Below, one piece after another: positions 17,973 to 27,634 of a stretch of 39,983 bases of DNA (within the stretch, counting starts at the first letter, position 1; each line of letters begins with the position of its first letter). The notes under the pieces were generated by a model. The model had not been told where the DNA came from, did not search any database, and saw nothing but the letters and a program-made list of their open reading frames with translations. The stretch covers positions 1 through 39,983 of the forward strand of contig CAIQAB010000027.1 in assembly GCA_903869675.1 (NCBI GenBank). The letters run 5' to 3'. The position numbers were made by a program, and so were the translations under genes. This DNA comes from an uncultured Verrucomicrobiota bacterium (GTDB lineage Bacteria > Verrucomicrobiota > Verrucomicrobiia > Opitutales > Opitutaceae).

Positions 17973-18605
17973 ATGGCCTACGAACTGCCCGCCCTTGCCT
18001 ACGCCTACGACGCCCTCGTCCCGCACATCGATGCCAAGACGATGGAGATCCACCACTCCAAGCATCACCAGGCCTACATCACCAACGCGAACAACCTCCT
18101 GAAGGACCACGCCGGGCTCGCCGCGCACTCCGCCGAGGCCCTGATCGCCAATCTCGCCACCGTGCCCGAGGCCATCCGCGCCGGCCTGCGCAACAACGCC
18201 GGCGGCCACGTGAACCACACCTTCTTCTGGAGCATCATCGCCCCCGGTAAAGGCGGCGCCCCGGTCGGTGCCCTCGCCGCCGCCATCGAGGCCGAGCTCG
18301 GCGGTTTCGCCGCGTTCAAGGAAGCCTTCGCCAAGGCCGGCGCCACCCGCTTCGGCTCCGGCTGGGCCTGGCTCGTCGTCACCGCCGACAAGAAACTAGC
18401 CGTCGGCTCCACCGCCAATCAGGACAGCCCGCTGATGGGCAAGGTCGTCGCCGGCATCGAGGGCCGGCCCGTCCTCGGACTCGATGTCTGGGAGCACGCC
18501 TACTACCTGAATTACCAGAACCGCCGCCCCGACTACATCGCCGCCTTCTGGAACGTGGTGAACTGGGACGCCGCCGAGGCCAACTACCTCGCCGCCATCG
18601 CCTGA
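17973..18605 (+). CDS. sodA: Manganese-type superoxide dismutase
   Basis: The product has 210 residues, typical length. The metal ligands are His27 (EIHHSKHH), His82 (VNHTFFW), Asp171 and His175 ([10 protein letters not shown]). The stretch [11 protein letters not shown] has Gln150 in the position usual for Mn enzymes, so Mn is more likely than Fe. It disproportionates superoxide. There is no signal peptide, so it is cytoplasmic. ATG 17973 starts at the conserved AYELPAL; upstream in-frame codons have no family match. An intrinsic terminator follows. Confidence 0.97.
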   Translation: MAYELPALAYAYDALVPHIDAKTMEIHHSKHHQAYITNANNLLKDHAGLAAHSAEALIANLATVPEAIRAGLRNNAGGHVNHTFFWSIIAPGKGGAPVGALAAAIEAELGGFAAFKEAFAKAGATRFGSGWAWLVVTADKKLAVGSTANQDSPLMGKVVAGIEGRPVLGLDVWEHAYYLNYQNRRPDYIAAFWNVVNWDAAEANYLAAIA

Positions 18606-18635
18606 TCCGGCCCGCGACCACTCGCGCCCTCCCCC

Positions 18636-18669
18636 GCCCGCCCCGCCCTCCCGGCGGAGCGGGCTTTTT
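18636..18669 (+). terminator. Intrinsic terminator after sodA
   Basis: GCCCGC/GCGGGC outer stem and CCGCC/GGCGG inner stem, one mismatch between them, then TTTTT. Confidence 0.88.
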
Positions 18670-18757
18670 CGTCCCCCCCGCGCCCGGCCCGCGCTTTTCC
18701 TGCTCCAGCCGGTAATTTTTCTTCCGCTCGCCTCCCGACCCGCCGACACTCCGCCCA

Positions 18758-19456
18758 ATGTCCTGCGACCTGATCCTCGCCCTCGACGTCCCTACCCGCG
18801 AAGAAGCCGCCCCGCTTCTCCGCCAGCTCCGCGGAGAACTCCGCTGGGTGAAAATCGGCCTCCAGATGTTCACCGCCTACGGCCCCGATTACGTGCGCGC
18901 CGTCGCCGACGAGGGTTTTAACGTCTTTCTCGACCTGAAGCTGCACGACATCCCCAACACCATGGCCAAGGCCGTCGAGTCCCTCGCCCCGCTGCCCATC
19001 GGCATGCTCACCCTGCACACCGGCGGAGGCCGCGAGATGATGGCCGCCGCCGTGAAAGCCCAGCAAGCCACCCGCCCCGACCTCCTTCTCCTCGGCGTGA
19101 CCGTGCTCACCTCGATGGACGCCACCGAATTGGCCAATATCGGCGTCGGCGGCACCCCCGAGATGCAGGTCGCCCGCCTCGGCTCCCTCGCCGCCTCCGC
19201 CGGGATGAAGGGCCTCGTGTGCTCCCCGCTCGAGGTCGCCCTGCTGCGCCGCCTCCTGCCCGCCGGCATCCAGCTCGTCACCCCCGGCATCCGCCCAGCC
19301 GGCGAGTCCGGAGGAGACGACCAGAAACGCGTGCTCTCCCCCGCCGAGGCCGCCCGCGCCGGTTCCAGTTACATCGTGGTCGGCCGCCCCATCCTGAAGG
19401 CCCCCGACCCCGCCGCCGCCGCCCGCGCCATCCTCGCCGACCTCGCGAGCGCCTAA
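18758..19456 (+). CDS. pyrF: Orotidine 5'-phosphate decarboxylase
   Basis: The product has 232 residues. LILALDVPTREEA, WVKIGLQMFTAYGP, and the catalytic FLDLKLHDIPNT (Asp-Lys-Asp network) are all intact, as is the phosphate-binding C-terminus GSSYIVVGRPIL. It makes UMP from OMP, the last step of pyrimidine synthesis. ispD follows after 41 bp in the same direction, and the two may share a transcript. Confidence 0.97.
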   Translation: MSCDLILALDVPTREEAAPLLRQLRGELRWVKIGLQMFTAYGPDYVRAVADEGFNVFLDLKLHDIPNTMAKAVESLAPLPIGMLTLHTGGGREMMAAAVKAQQATRPDLLLLGVTVLTSMDATELANIGVGGTPEMQVARLGSLAASAGMKGLVCSPLEVALLRRLLPAGIQLVTPGIRPAGESGGDDQKRVLSPAEAARAGSSYIVVGRPILKAPDPAAAARAILADLASA

Positions 19457-19497
19457 GCCCGGCGCCTGCAACTTTAACTTTAACCCTTCACTACCGT

Positions 19498-20178
19498 ATG
19501 TCCCGCACCGCCGCCATCCTTCTCGCCGCCGGCAGCGGCCGCCGCATGCAGGGCGCCGTCGCCGATAAGATCCTCGCGCCCCTCGCCGGCCTGCCCGTCT
19601 TCGCCCGCTCCGCCGCCGCGTTCCTCGAGAGCAACGTCGCCGATTTTTATGTGATCGTGGTTCGCGACCAGGCGCAGTCCATCGCCCTGTCCGCCTACGC
19701 CCCCACCCCCGCCCAGTTCGTGATCGGCGGCAAAGAGCGCCAGGACTCGGTGCAAAACGCCCTCGCCCTCCTCCCTGCCGATATCGCCTACGTCTTTATC
19801 CACGACTGCGCCCGTCCCCTCGTCCGCCCCGAACAACTCGCCGCCCTTCATAAAATCGTGCGCAAAGAAAACGCCGTGGTGCTCGCCCACCGCGTGAAGG
19901 ATACCATCAAGCTCCACCGCGACCCCGGCCTGCTCAAGACCCTCGACCGCGACCACCTCTGGGCCATGGAGACCCCCCAGGTCTTCGCCCGCGATTTGAT
20001 CGTCGAGGCCTACGCCAAGGTCGCGAAAAAAGAACTGCGCGTGACCGACGATGCCGCCGCCGTGGAACTCCTGAAACACCCGGTCGCCCTCCTCGAGAAT
20101 ACCCACCCCAACCCGAAGCTCACCACCCCCGCCGATCTCGCCTACGCCGAGTTCCTCTTGTCCCAGCCCCAAACCTGA
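19498..20178 (+). CDS. ispD: 2-C-methyl-D-erythritol 4-phosphate cytidylyltransferase
   Basis: The product has 226 residues. The nucleotide-binding start ILLAAGSGRRM with the downstream Lys (ADKILAPLAG), GGKERQDSVQNAL, FIHDCARPLV, KDTIK and the VTDDAAAVE motif define IspD. It makes CDP-ME in the non-mevalonate isoprenoid pathway. IspF, for the later ring-closing step, is the next gene. ATG 19498 begins exactly at the Rossmann-like start. Confidence 0.96.
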   Translation: MSRTAAILLAAGSGRRMQGAVADKILAPLAGLPVFARSAAAFLESNVADFYVIVVRDQAQSIALSAYAPTPAQFVIGGKERQDSVQNALALLPADIAYVFIHDCARPLVRPEQLAALHKIVRKENAVVLAHRVKDTIKLHRDPGLLKTLDRDHLWAMETPQVFARDLIVEAYAKVAKKELRVTDDAAAVELLKHPVALLENTHPNPKLTTPADLAYAEFLLSQPQT

Positions 20179-20194
20179 TCCCGCAGATGTCCGC

Positions 20195-20300
20195 TTTTCG
20201 TGTCCTTTCGTGTGTTTAGTGGGCAATAAACTCCGCCCCTTTCCGCCTCCTCCTTCTTCCGTGTTTTCCGTGCCTTCCGTGGGCCCAAACTCCGCCCCCT
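20195..20300 (+). repeat. Two imperfect copies of a 'ttcgtg...gggc...aactccgcccc' intergenic motif
   Basis: The ispD-ispF spacer contains two related units, at about 20195-20240 and 20256-20300. Both have runs of (T/C)CGTG, then GTGGGC or its variant, then AACTCCGCCCC. Related TTCGTG/CACGAA runs recur in other spacers of this window (25487-25530, 27511, 30014). Confidence 0.6.
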
Positions 20301-20301
20301 C

Positions 20302-20787
20302 ATGACCAGCCTCCGCATCGGCCACGGCTACGATATCCACCGCACGCTGGCGGGCCGCCCCATGATCCTGGGCGGCGTGCACTTCGCCGAGTGCCCGGTC
20401 GGCCTCGACGGCCATTCCGATGCCGATGCGCTCACCCACGCGATCTGCGATGCCCTGCTCGGTGCCGCCGCCCTGCCCGATATCGGCCACTTTTTCCCCA
20501 ATACCGATCCGGCTTTCAAAAACATCGACTCGCAACTCCTCCTGCAGCGGGTCTGCGCCGCCCTCCGCGAGCGCGGCTACGAGATCGAGAACATCGATGC
20601 CTCCCTCATCGCAGAGCGCCCCAAGATCGCCCCGCGCCTCCAGGAGATGCGCGCCCGCCTCGCCGCCAGCGCCGGCGTCTCCGTGGACCAGCTCGGCCTG
20701 AAAGCCACCACCAACGAGGGCTCCGACGACATCGGCCAAGGCCTCGCCATCGCCGCCCACGCCGTGGCCCTGATCCGTCGCGCCTGA
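20302..20787 (+). CDS. ispF: 2-C-methyl-D-erythritol 2,4-cyclodiphosphate synthase
   Basis: The product has 161 residues, typical length. The zinc ligands are Asp11 and His13 (GYDIH) and the His of DGHSDADALTHAICDALLG; FPNTDP and TTNEGSDDIGQG are the other conserved loops. It forms MEcPP with release of CMP. It follows ispD after a 123-bp spacer carrying repeats and precedes the oligopeptide-binding lipoprotein gene by 20 bp. Confidence 0.97.
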   Translation: MTSLRIGHGYDIHRTLAGRPMILGGVHFAECPVGLDGHSDADALTHAICDALLGAAALPDIGHFFPNTDPAFKNIDSQLLLQRVCAALRERGYEIENIDASLIAERPKIAPRLQEMRARLAASAGVSVDQLGLKATTNEGSDDIGQGLAIAAHAVALIRRA

Positions 20788-20807
20788 ACGACGGCGCCTC
20801 CCGGTCC

Positions 20808-22454
20808 ATGTTCGCGCTTTCACTCAAATTTCGGCCAAGCGCGGTCGCTTTGATGCCATTTCTCGGCGCCGCCTTGATTCTATTCATCTCCGCCTGCGCT
20901 CCGCGGGAGACCCTGGTCGAGCAGGGTAACCGCACGCAGACGCTCCACCGCGGCATCGGCCCCGACCTCGCCGATCTCGATCCGCAACTCGCCTCCTCGC
21001 TCGGGGATATCCACGTGCTGTCCGCCCTCTTCGAGGGCCTGGTCGCGGAAAACCCCGCCGACCTCTCGCCCGTGCCCGGTGTCGCGGCGTCGTGGGATAT
21101 CTCGGCCGATGGCCTCGTTTACACCTTTCACCTCCGCCCCGAGGCCCGTTGGTCCGATGGCCAACCGCTCCTCGCCGCCGACTTTGTGCAATCCGTGCGC
21201 CGCGCCCTGTCGCCCGCCCTCGCCGCACCCAACGCCGAGTTGCTCTACCCGGTCCTGAACGCCGAGGCCTACCATAAAGCCCGCCTCACCGACTTCGCCG
21301 CCGTCGGCGTGTCCGCGCCCGGGCCGCACACCCTGCGCATCGCCCTCGAATACCCCGCCGTCCACTTCCTTGCCCTCCTCAGCCACCCGGTGTGGTTCCC
21401 GGTCCCGCTCCACGCCATCTCCGCCGCCGGCCCGACCGATACTCGTGGCAACCGCTGGGCCAGCAACCCGGCCAGCTTCGTCGGCAACGGCCCCTTCAGG
21501 CTGCGTGAGTGGCGGCGCGGCCAGGCCCTCGTCGCCGAGGCCTCGCCCACCTACTGGGATGCCGAAACCATTGCGTTGCGCAGCGTGTTTTTCCACGCCT
21601 TCGACAGCGTGGATGCCGAGGAGCGCGCCTACCGCGCCGGCCAGTTGCACATCACCGACTCGCTCCCCGCCGCACGGGTGGAGGCCTGGCGCGCCGAGCA
21701 CCCGGACCAACTGCGCACCGATCCGTTTCTCGACGTCTATTTTTACCGGATCAACACCACCCGCCCTTTCCTTAACGACGCCCGCGTGCGCCGCGCCCTC
21801 TCCCTCGCGCTCGACCGCGATGCGCTCGCCGGCGCGCTCCTCCGCGGCGGCCAGCGCCCCGCCACCGGCTTCGTCCCGCCCGGCGCCGGCGGCTACACCC
21901 CGCCCGTCGTGCTGCGGCACGACGCCGACGCCGCCCGCTCCCTGCTGGCGGCCGCCGGCTACCCCGGCGGCGCCGGCCTGCCCGTGCTCGAGCTGCTCTA
22001 CAACACCTCCGAAAACCACCGCCGCATCGCCGAGGCCGTGCAGCAGCAATGGCTCACCACCCTGGGTGTGCAAACGCGCCTCGTGAACCAGGATTTCGCC
22101 ACCCTGCTCGAAGCCCGCCGCGCGGGGGATTTTCAAGTCCTGCGCTCCGGCTGGATCGCCGATTACGATGACCCCGTGAGTTTCCTCGCCCTCTTTACCA
22201 CCGGCAGCGCGCAAAACTTCACCGGCTGGAGCGATGCCGCCTACGACCAGAGCCTCTACGCCGCCGCGCGCACGCCCGACCGCGCCGCCCGGCACGCCCT
22301 CTTGTTCGCCGCCGAGTCCCGCCTCCTGGAGGAAGCCCCCATTCTCCCGCTTTACGTGAACACCCACGTTTACCTGCTGCACCCGGCGGTGCGCGGTTGG
22401 TCCCCTACCCTCCTCGACCGCCATCCACTCAAATCCGTGCGCCTGGTGCCGTAA
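20808..22454 (+). CDS. Peptide/solute-binding lipoprotein of ABC transporters (SBP_bac_5, OppA-like)
   Basis: The product has 548 residues. A lipobox (LFISAC) puts the lipidated residue at Cys30. The family 5 binding-protein fold is seen in DLDPQLASSLGDIHVLSALF, GLVYTFHLRPEARWSDGQPL, FVGNGPFRLREWRRGQ, LNDARVRRALSLALDRDAL and SGWIADYDDP. It should bind oligopeptides in the periplasm for an OppBCDF permease, but no permease or ATPase gene is adjacent. The gene starts 20 bp after ispF, so it is probably cotranscribed despite the unrelated role. Confidence 0.93.
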   Translation: MFALSLKFRPSAVALMPFLGAALILFISACAPRETLVEQGNRTQTLHRGIGPDLADLDPQLASSLGDIHVLSALFEGLVAENPADLSPVPGVAASWDISADGLVYTFHLRPEARWSDGQPLLAADFVQSVRRALSPALAAPNAELLYPVLNAEAYHKARLTDFAAVGVSAPGPHTLRIALEYPAVHFLALLSHPVWFPVPLHAISAAGPTDTRGNRWASNPASFVGNGPFRLREWRRGQALVAEASPTYWDAETIALRSVFFHAFDSVDAEERAYRAGQLHITDSLPAARVEAWRAEHPDQLRTDPFLDVYFYRINTTRPFLNDARVRRALSLALDRDALAGALLRGGQRPATGFVPPGAGGYTPPVVLRHDADAARSLLAAAGYPGGAGLPVLELLYNTSENHRRIAEAVQQQWLTTLGVQTRLVNQDFATLLEARRAGDFQVLRSGWIADYDDPVSFLALFTTGSAQNFTGWSDAAYDQSLYAAARTPDRAARHALLFAAESRLLEEAPILPLYVNTHVYLLHPAVRGWSPTLLDRHPLKSVRLVP

Positions 22455-22469
22455 CGCGTCGCGCCGGAC

Positions 22470-23558
22470 TCAAGTCACGCTCGGGTAGCTGCCCAGCCAC
22501 TTCACCAGCGGGCAAAAGGCCCGCAGCTCGGCCACTGCTTCCTTCATCGCGGGGTCCTCGTAGTGGCCGCTGACATCGATGAAGAAGAGGTAGTCCCAGG
22601 GCCGGCGCTTGCTGGGGCGCGACTCGACCTTGGAGAGATTGAGCCCGCGGGTGCCGAAGGGCGTGAGCATGCGCATGAGCGCGCCCGAATTCGCCGCCGC
22701 CGCCTCGCCGAGCGAGACCACCAGACTGGTCATGTCGCGTCCGCCGCCGACCGCACCGGAGGCTTTTTTGCCGATGACGAAGAAGCGGGTGGTGTTGTCG
22801 TTTCGGTCCTGGATATTGCGGGCCAGCACGGGCACGCCGCGCGCCTGCGCGGCGAGCTCGGCCGCGATGGCCGCCACGCCTGGCTCGGTGCGCGCCGTCT
22901 CGACGGCCTTGGCCGTGCTCGCGGTCTCGACCAGTTGCGCGTGCGGGAGGTGACGCTGCAACCACGCCCGGCACTGGGCGAGGGCTTGGTCCTTCGAGCA
23001 GACTTTTTCGATTTTTTCGAGCGGCGTGGCCGAGATGAGCGCGTGGTTGATCTCGAGGTAGATCTGCGCGACCGCCTTGAGGTCGCTCTCCACAAAGCCG
23101 TCCAACGCCTCGCGCACCGAGCCCTCGGTGGAGTTTTCGATCGGGATGATGCCGTAGTCCGCCTCGCCCTTTTCCACCGCCGTGAAGATGTCGGCAATGG
23201 TCGCGATGGGCCGGTAGTCCACGCTCGCGCCGAATTTCTTGACCGCCGCCGCGTGAGTGTAGGTCGCCTCCGGCCCGAGGTAGGCGATCTGCAAGGGCTT
23301 TTCCAAAGCGATGGCGGCCGACATGATCTCGCGGTAGATGGCCTGGAGGGCCTCGTTCTGGATCGGGCCCGCGTTGAGCCCGGTGACTTTGCGGAAGACG
23401 GCATCCTCGCGCTCCGGCACGTAGATCTGGCCGCCGGCGCTGCGCTTGAGGCGGCCGATTTCGCAGGCGAGGGTCAGGCGTTCATTGAGGATGCGCACCA
23501 GCTCGCGGTCGAGCCGGTCGATGCCTTCGCGAATGGGGAGGAGCGGGTCTGCGGACAT
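22470..23558 (-). CDS. pheA: Bifunctional chorismate mutase / prephenate dehydratase
   Basis: The product has 362 residues. Residues 1-85 are an AroQ-type chorismate mutase (IREGIDRLDRELVRILNERL). Residues ~90-270 are prephenate dehydratase (IAYLGPEATYTHAAA, IPIENSTEGSV, NDNTTRFFVIG). Residues ~285-362 are an ACT domain with NLSKVESRPSKRRPWDYLFF for phenylalanine feedback. It converts chorismate to phenylpyruvate. It follows scpB by 15 bp in the same operon; the aroK product encoded upstream in the window feeds the same pathway. Confidence 0.97.
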   Translation of the reverse strand: MSADPLLPIREGIDRLDRELVRILNERLTLACEIGRLKRSAGGQIYVPEREDAVFRKVTGLNAGPIQNEALQAIYREIMSAAIALEKPLQIAYLGPEATYTHAAAVKKFGASVDYRPIATIADIFTAVEKGEADYGIIPIENSTEGSVREALDGFVESDLKAVAQIYLEINHALISATPLEKIEKVCSKDQALAQCRAWLQRHLPHAQLVETASTAKAVETARTEPGVAAIAAELAAQARGVPVLARNIQDRNDNTTRFFVIGKKASGAVGGGRDMTSLVVSLGEAAAANSGALMRMLTPFGTRGLNLSKVESRPSKRRPWDYLFFIDVSGHYEDPAMKEAVAELRAFCPLVKWLGSYPSVT

Positions 23559-23573
23559 GCGTGGGGAAAATTA

Positions 23574-24464
23574 TCAGGCGGAAGGCGCGGGCTCCAGCGG
23601 GGCGGGTGCCTCTTCCGAAGCCGGCGCGGACGAGACGGCCTCGCCCTCGGAGAAGACCGCCTGGATCTCGACGGGCGCCAGCGAGGGCGACTCGCCCTCG
23701 CCATCCTCGAGCGGCAGGCCCATCTCGGCATCGGCCGGCGGGGTGCTCTCGGCGGCGCGGTTGAGCCACTCATCGATCTGGCGCGGCGAGAGCACGTCCG
23801 AGGCGGGCAACTCGACCAGCGACTTCACGCCGACGAATTCGAGGAAACGGTCGGTGGTGCCGTATTGCAGCGGACGCCCCGGCAGGTCGGCGCGCCCCAC
23901 GACGTAAACCAGTTCGCGCTCGAGAAGCTTGCCCAGACCCGCCTCGGCGGAAACCCCGCGCACGGCCTCCAGTTCGGAACGCGTGACCGGCTGGCGGTAG
24001 GCCACCACCGCGAGGGTTTCGAGGGCCGACTGGGTGAGCTTCACCGGCGGCGGCTCGTCGCGAAGGATGCGGATCCATTTGGCAAAACGCGGATGCGTGA
24101 CCAGCCGGTAGCCCTGCGCGCCATCAATAAGGAGGTAGATGTCGTTCTGCGCCTTCAGTTCCTCGGCGAGCGCATCCATGGCCTCACGGATTTGCGCGGC
24201 GGTGACCAGTGAGGGCACTTCGACGTAAAGCTCCTCGTCCACCGGGGCGAGGCCGAGCGGGTCCACTTCCTCCGCCGTCGTGGCCGGGGCTTCCGGGGCG
24301 GCGCCTTCCTCGACGACCTCCTCGGCGGCCGCTTCGGGACTCACGCCCGCCGTCTGGGCTTGGTCATGATAACGACCAAAGACCGCCTGGATCTCCTTGA
24401 TCGTGAGCGGCTGGCTCGAGGAGAAGAGCAATGCCTTCAGCACCAGTTTGAGATTGAACGCCAT
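23574..24464 (-). CDS. scpB: Segregation and condensation protein ScpB, enlarged
   Basis: The product has 296 residues against about 180-200 for most ScpB. It begins with the first winged helix (LVLKALLFSSSQPLTIKEIQ), which is interrupted after residue 30 by an acidic Ala/Glu/Pro insert to about residue 75. The core continues with LLIDGAQGYRLVTHPRFAKW and the second winged helix (KLTQSALETLAVVAYRQPVT, RSELEAVRGVSAEAGLGKLL). A further acidic tail follows residue 240. ScpB binds ScpA and SMC to make the bacterial condensin. scpA is not adjacent; pheA follows. Confidence 0.93.
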   Translation of the reverse strand: MAFNLKLVLKALLFSSSQPLTIKEIQAVFGRYHDQAQTAGVSPEAAAEEVVEEGAAPEAPATTAEEVDPLGLAPVDEELYVEVPSLVTAAQIREAMDALAEELKAQNDIYLLIDGAQGYRLVTHPRFAKWIRILRDEPPPVKLTQSALETLAVVAYRQPVTRSELEAVRGVSAEAGLGKLLERELVYVVGRADLPGRPLQYGTTDRFLEFVGVKSLVELPASDVLSPRQIDEWLNRAAESTPPADAEMGLPLEDGEGESPSLAPVEIQAVFSEGEAVSSAPASEEAPAPLEPAPSA

Positions 24465-24590
24465 GCGAGGATAAACCCGGAGTAAGTCGCCCGCCCCGCC
24501 CGCCGCGCAACACCGAAAACCCGATCGCCCCCGGCCTCCTCTGCTTACGCCTTTATCTCGCGAGGCCTCCGGCCCAGTCTCGCCTCCCCC

Positions 24591-25475
24591 ATGCACCACC
24601 CCACCCTCCTCCGCCACCTGCTGTTTTTCTGCGCCTTTATCCCCGCCATGTCTCAAATTCACGCCGCCCCCCTCCCCCTTTGGCCCGATGCCGCGCCCGG
24701 CGCCCTCGGCTCCGCCGACTCGGATCGCCCCGAACTCACCGCCTTCCCGCCGGCCGCCGGCACGGCCAACGGCGCCTCCATGCTGATTTTGCCCGGCGGA
24801 GGCTACGCCCACCTCTCCGTGCATGAAGGCGCGGGCTACGCCGCCTGGCTGAACCGCCTCGGCGTCACCTGCTACGTGCTGAAATACCGCCTCGGCTCAA
24901 GTGGTTACCGCCACCCTGCCATGCTCCAGGACGCCGCCCGCGCCCTGCGCACCGTGCGGGCCTTGGCCAGGCGCGATGGCCTCGATACCGCCCGCATCGG
25001 CATCATCGGCTCCTCCGCCGGCGGCCACCTCGCCTCGACTCTGCTCACCCATTTCGACCCCGGCCAGCCCGACGCCGCCGATCCGATCGAGCGCGAAAGC
25101 TCCCGCCCGGACCTCGGTATCCTGTGCTACCCGGTCATCTCCCTGGGCGAGTTCGCGCACGGCGGGTCCCGCAAAAATCTGCTTGGGGAAACCCCCGCCG
25201 CCGAACTGCTGCACCTGCTCTCCAACGAAACCCAGGTGACGGCCGCCACCCCGCCCTGCTTTCTCTGGCACACCGTCGAGGATAAGGTCGTGCCGGTGGA
25301 AAACAGCCTGCTCTTCGCCTCCGCCCTGCGCCGCGCCGGCGTGCCTTTCGCCCTGCATGTCTACGAAAAGGGCGGCCACGGCCTCGGCCTGCCGGAACAC
25401 GGCAAAAACGCCCCGCCATGGGATGCCGACTGCGCCTACTGGCTGCGGACACGGGGCTTTTTGCCCACCCCCTGA
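24591..25475 (+). CDS. Exported alpha/beta-hydrolase, acetyl-esterase type
   Basis: The product has 294 residues. A signal peptide (LLFFCAFIPAMSQIHAAPLP) is followed by LWPDAAPGA and an esterase fold with the oxyanion ILPGGGYAHLSVHEG, the nucleophile Ser in GIIGSSAGGHLAS, the acid region TVEDKVVPVENSL and the catalytic His in EKGGHGLGLP. Proteins like this are often called acetyl xylan esterases or BD-FAE-like enzymes that remove acetyl groups from plant polysaccharides in the periplasm. No polysaccharide locus is adjacent, so the substrate is inference. Confidence 0.92.
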   Translation: MHHPTLLRHLLFFCAFIPAMSQIHAAPLPLWPDAAPGALGSADSDRPELTAFPPAAGTANGASMLILPGGGYAHLSVHEGAGYAAWLNRLGVTCYVLKYRLGSSGYRHPAMLQDAARALRTVRALARRDGLDTARIGIIGSSAGGHLASTLLTHFDPGQPDAADPIERESSRPDLGILCYPVISLGEFAHGGSRKNLLGETPAAELLHLLSNETQVTAATPPCFLWHTVEDKVVPVENSLLFASALRRAGVPFALHVYEKGGHGLGLPEHGKNAPPWDADCAYWLRTRGFLPTP

Positions 25476-25628
25476 TCGCGCCGTTCGTGTTTTCCTGCAG
25501 CCCGGGGTCTTTCGTCACCTTCGTGCGAAGACGCTTCTTCACCCTTGCATCTGCACGCGCCCGCTGGGCAGGCTCACCCTTTTCCCAGAACACCCGACTC
25601 CGTCCGCCTCGCGCGCCACGTCATCCAA

Positions 25629-27446
<1,818 letters not shown>

Positions 27447-27469
27447 GCCCGCCGCCCCCGCCAGCCCCG

Positions 27470-27496
27470 GCCGCGTCCTCCCGGACGCGGCTTTTT
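27470..27496 (+). terminator. Intrinsic terminator after typA
   Basis: The 9-bp stem GCCGCGTCC/GGACGCGGC with loop TCCC is followed by TTTTT. The stem is nearly the same as that of the greA terminator at 7673. Confidence 0.92.
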
Positions 27497-27510
27497 GCTG
27501 CCCCGGGAGC

Positions 27511-27607
27511 TTTAACCACGAAGACGCGAAGATCCGCGCTATGCGCTTGGTCCGCGTGCCCCATTCCTTCAACTGGAACCTGCCACTTCAACTGCAAGCG
27601 CAGCGGC
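27511..27607. repeat. Degenerate composite intergenic repeat (accacgaag / ttcaact)
   Basis: TTTAACCACGAAGACGCGAAG (27511-27531) is followed about 30 bp later by CCCATTCCTTCAACTGGAAC and CAACTGCAAGCGCAGC. The same two modules recur in the same order at 30014-30180 (TTTAACCACGAAGTCGCGAAG, then CCCATTCCTTAAGCTTGAGC and CAACGGCAAGCGCAGC). Confidence 0.6.
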
Positions 27608-27634
27608 GCCTCCTCGCTGCTTTCCGCCCGCCCC

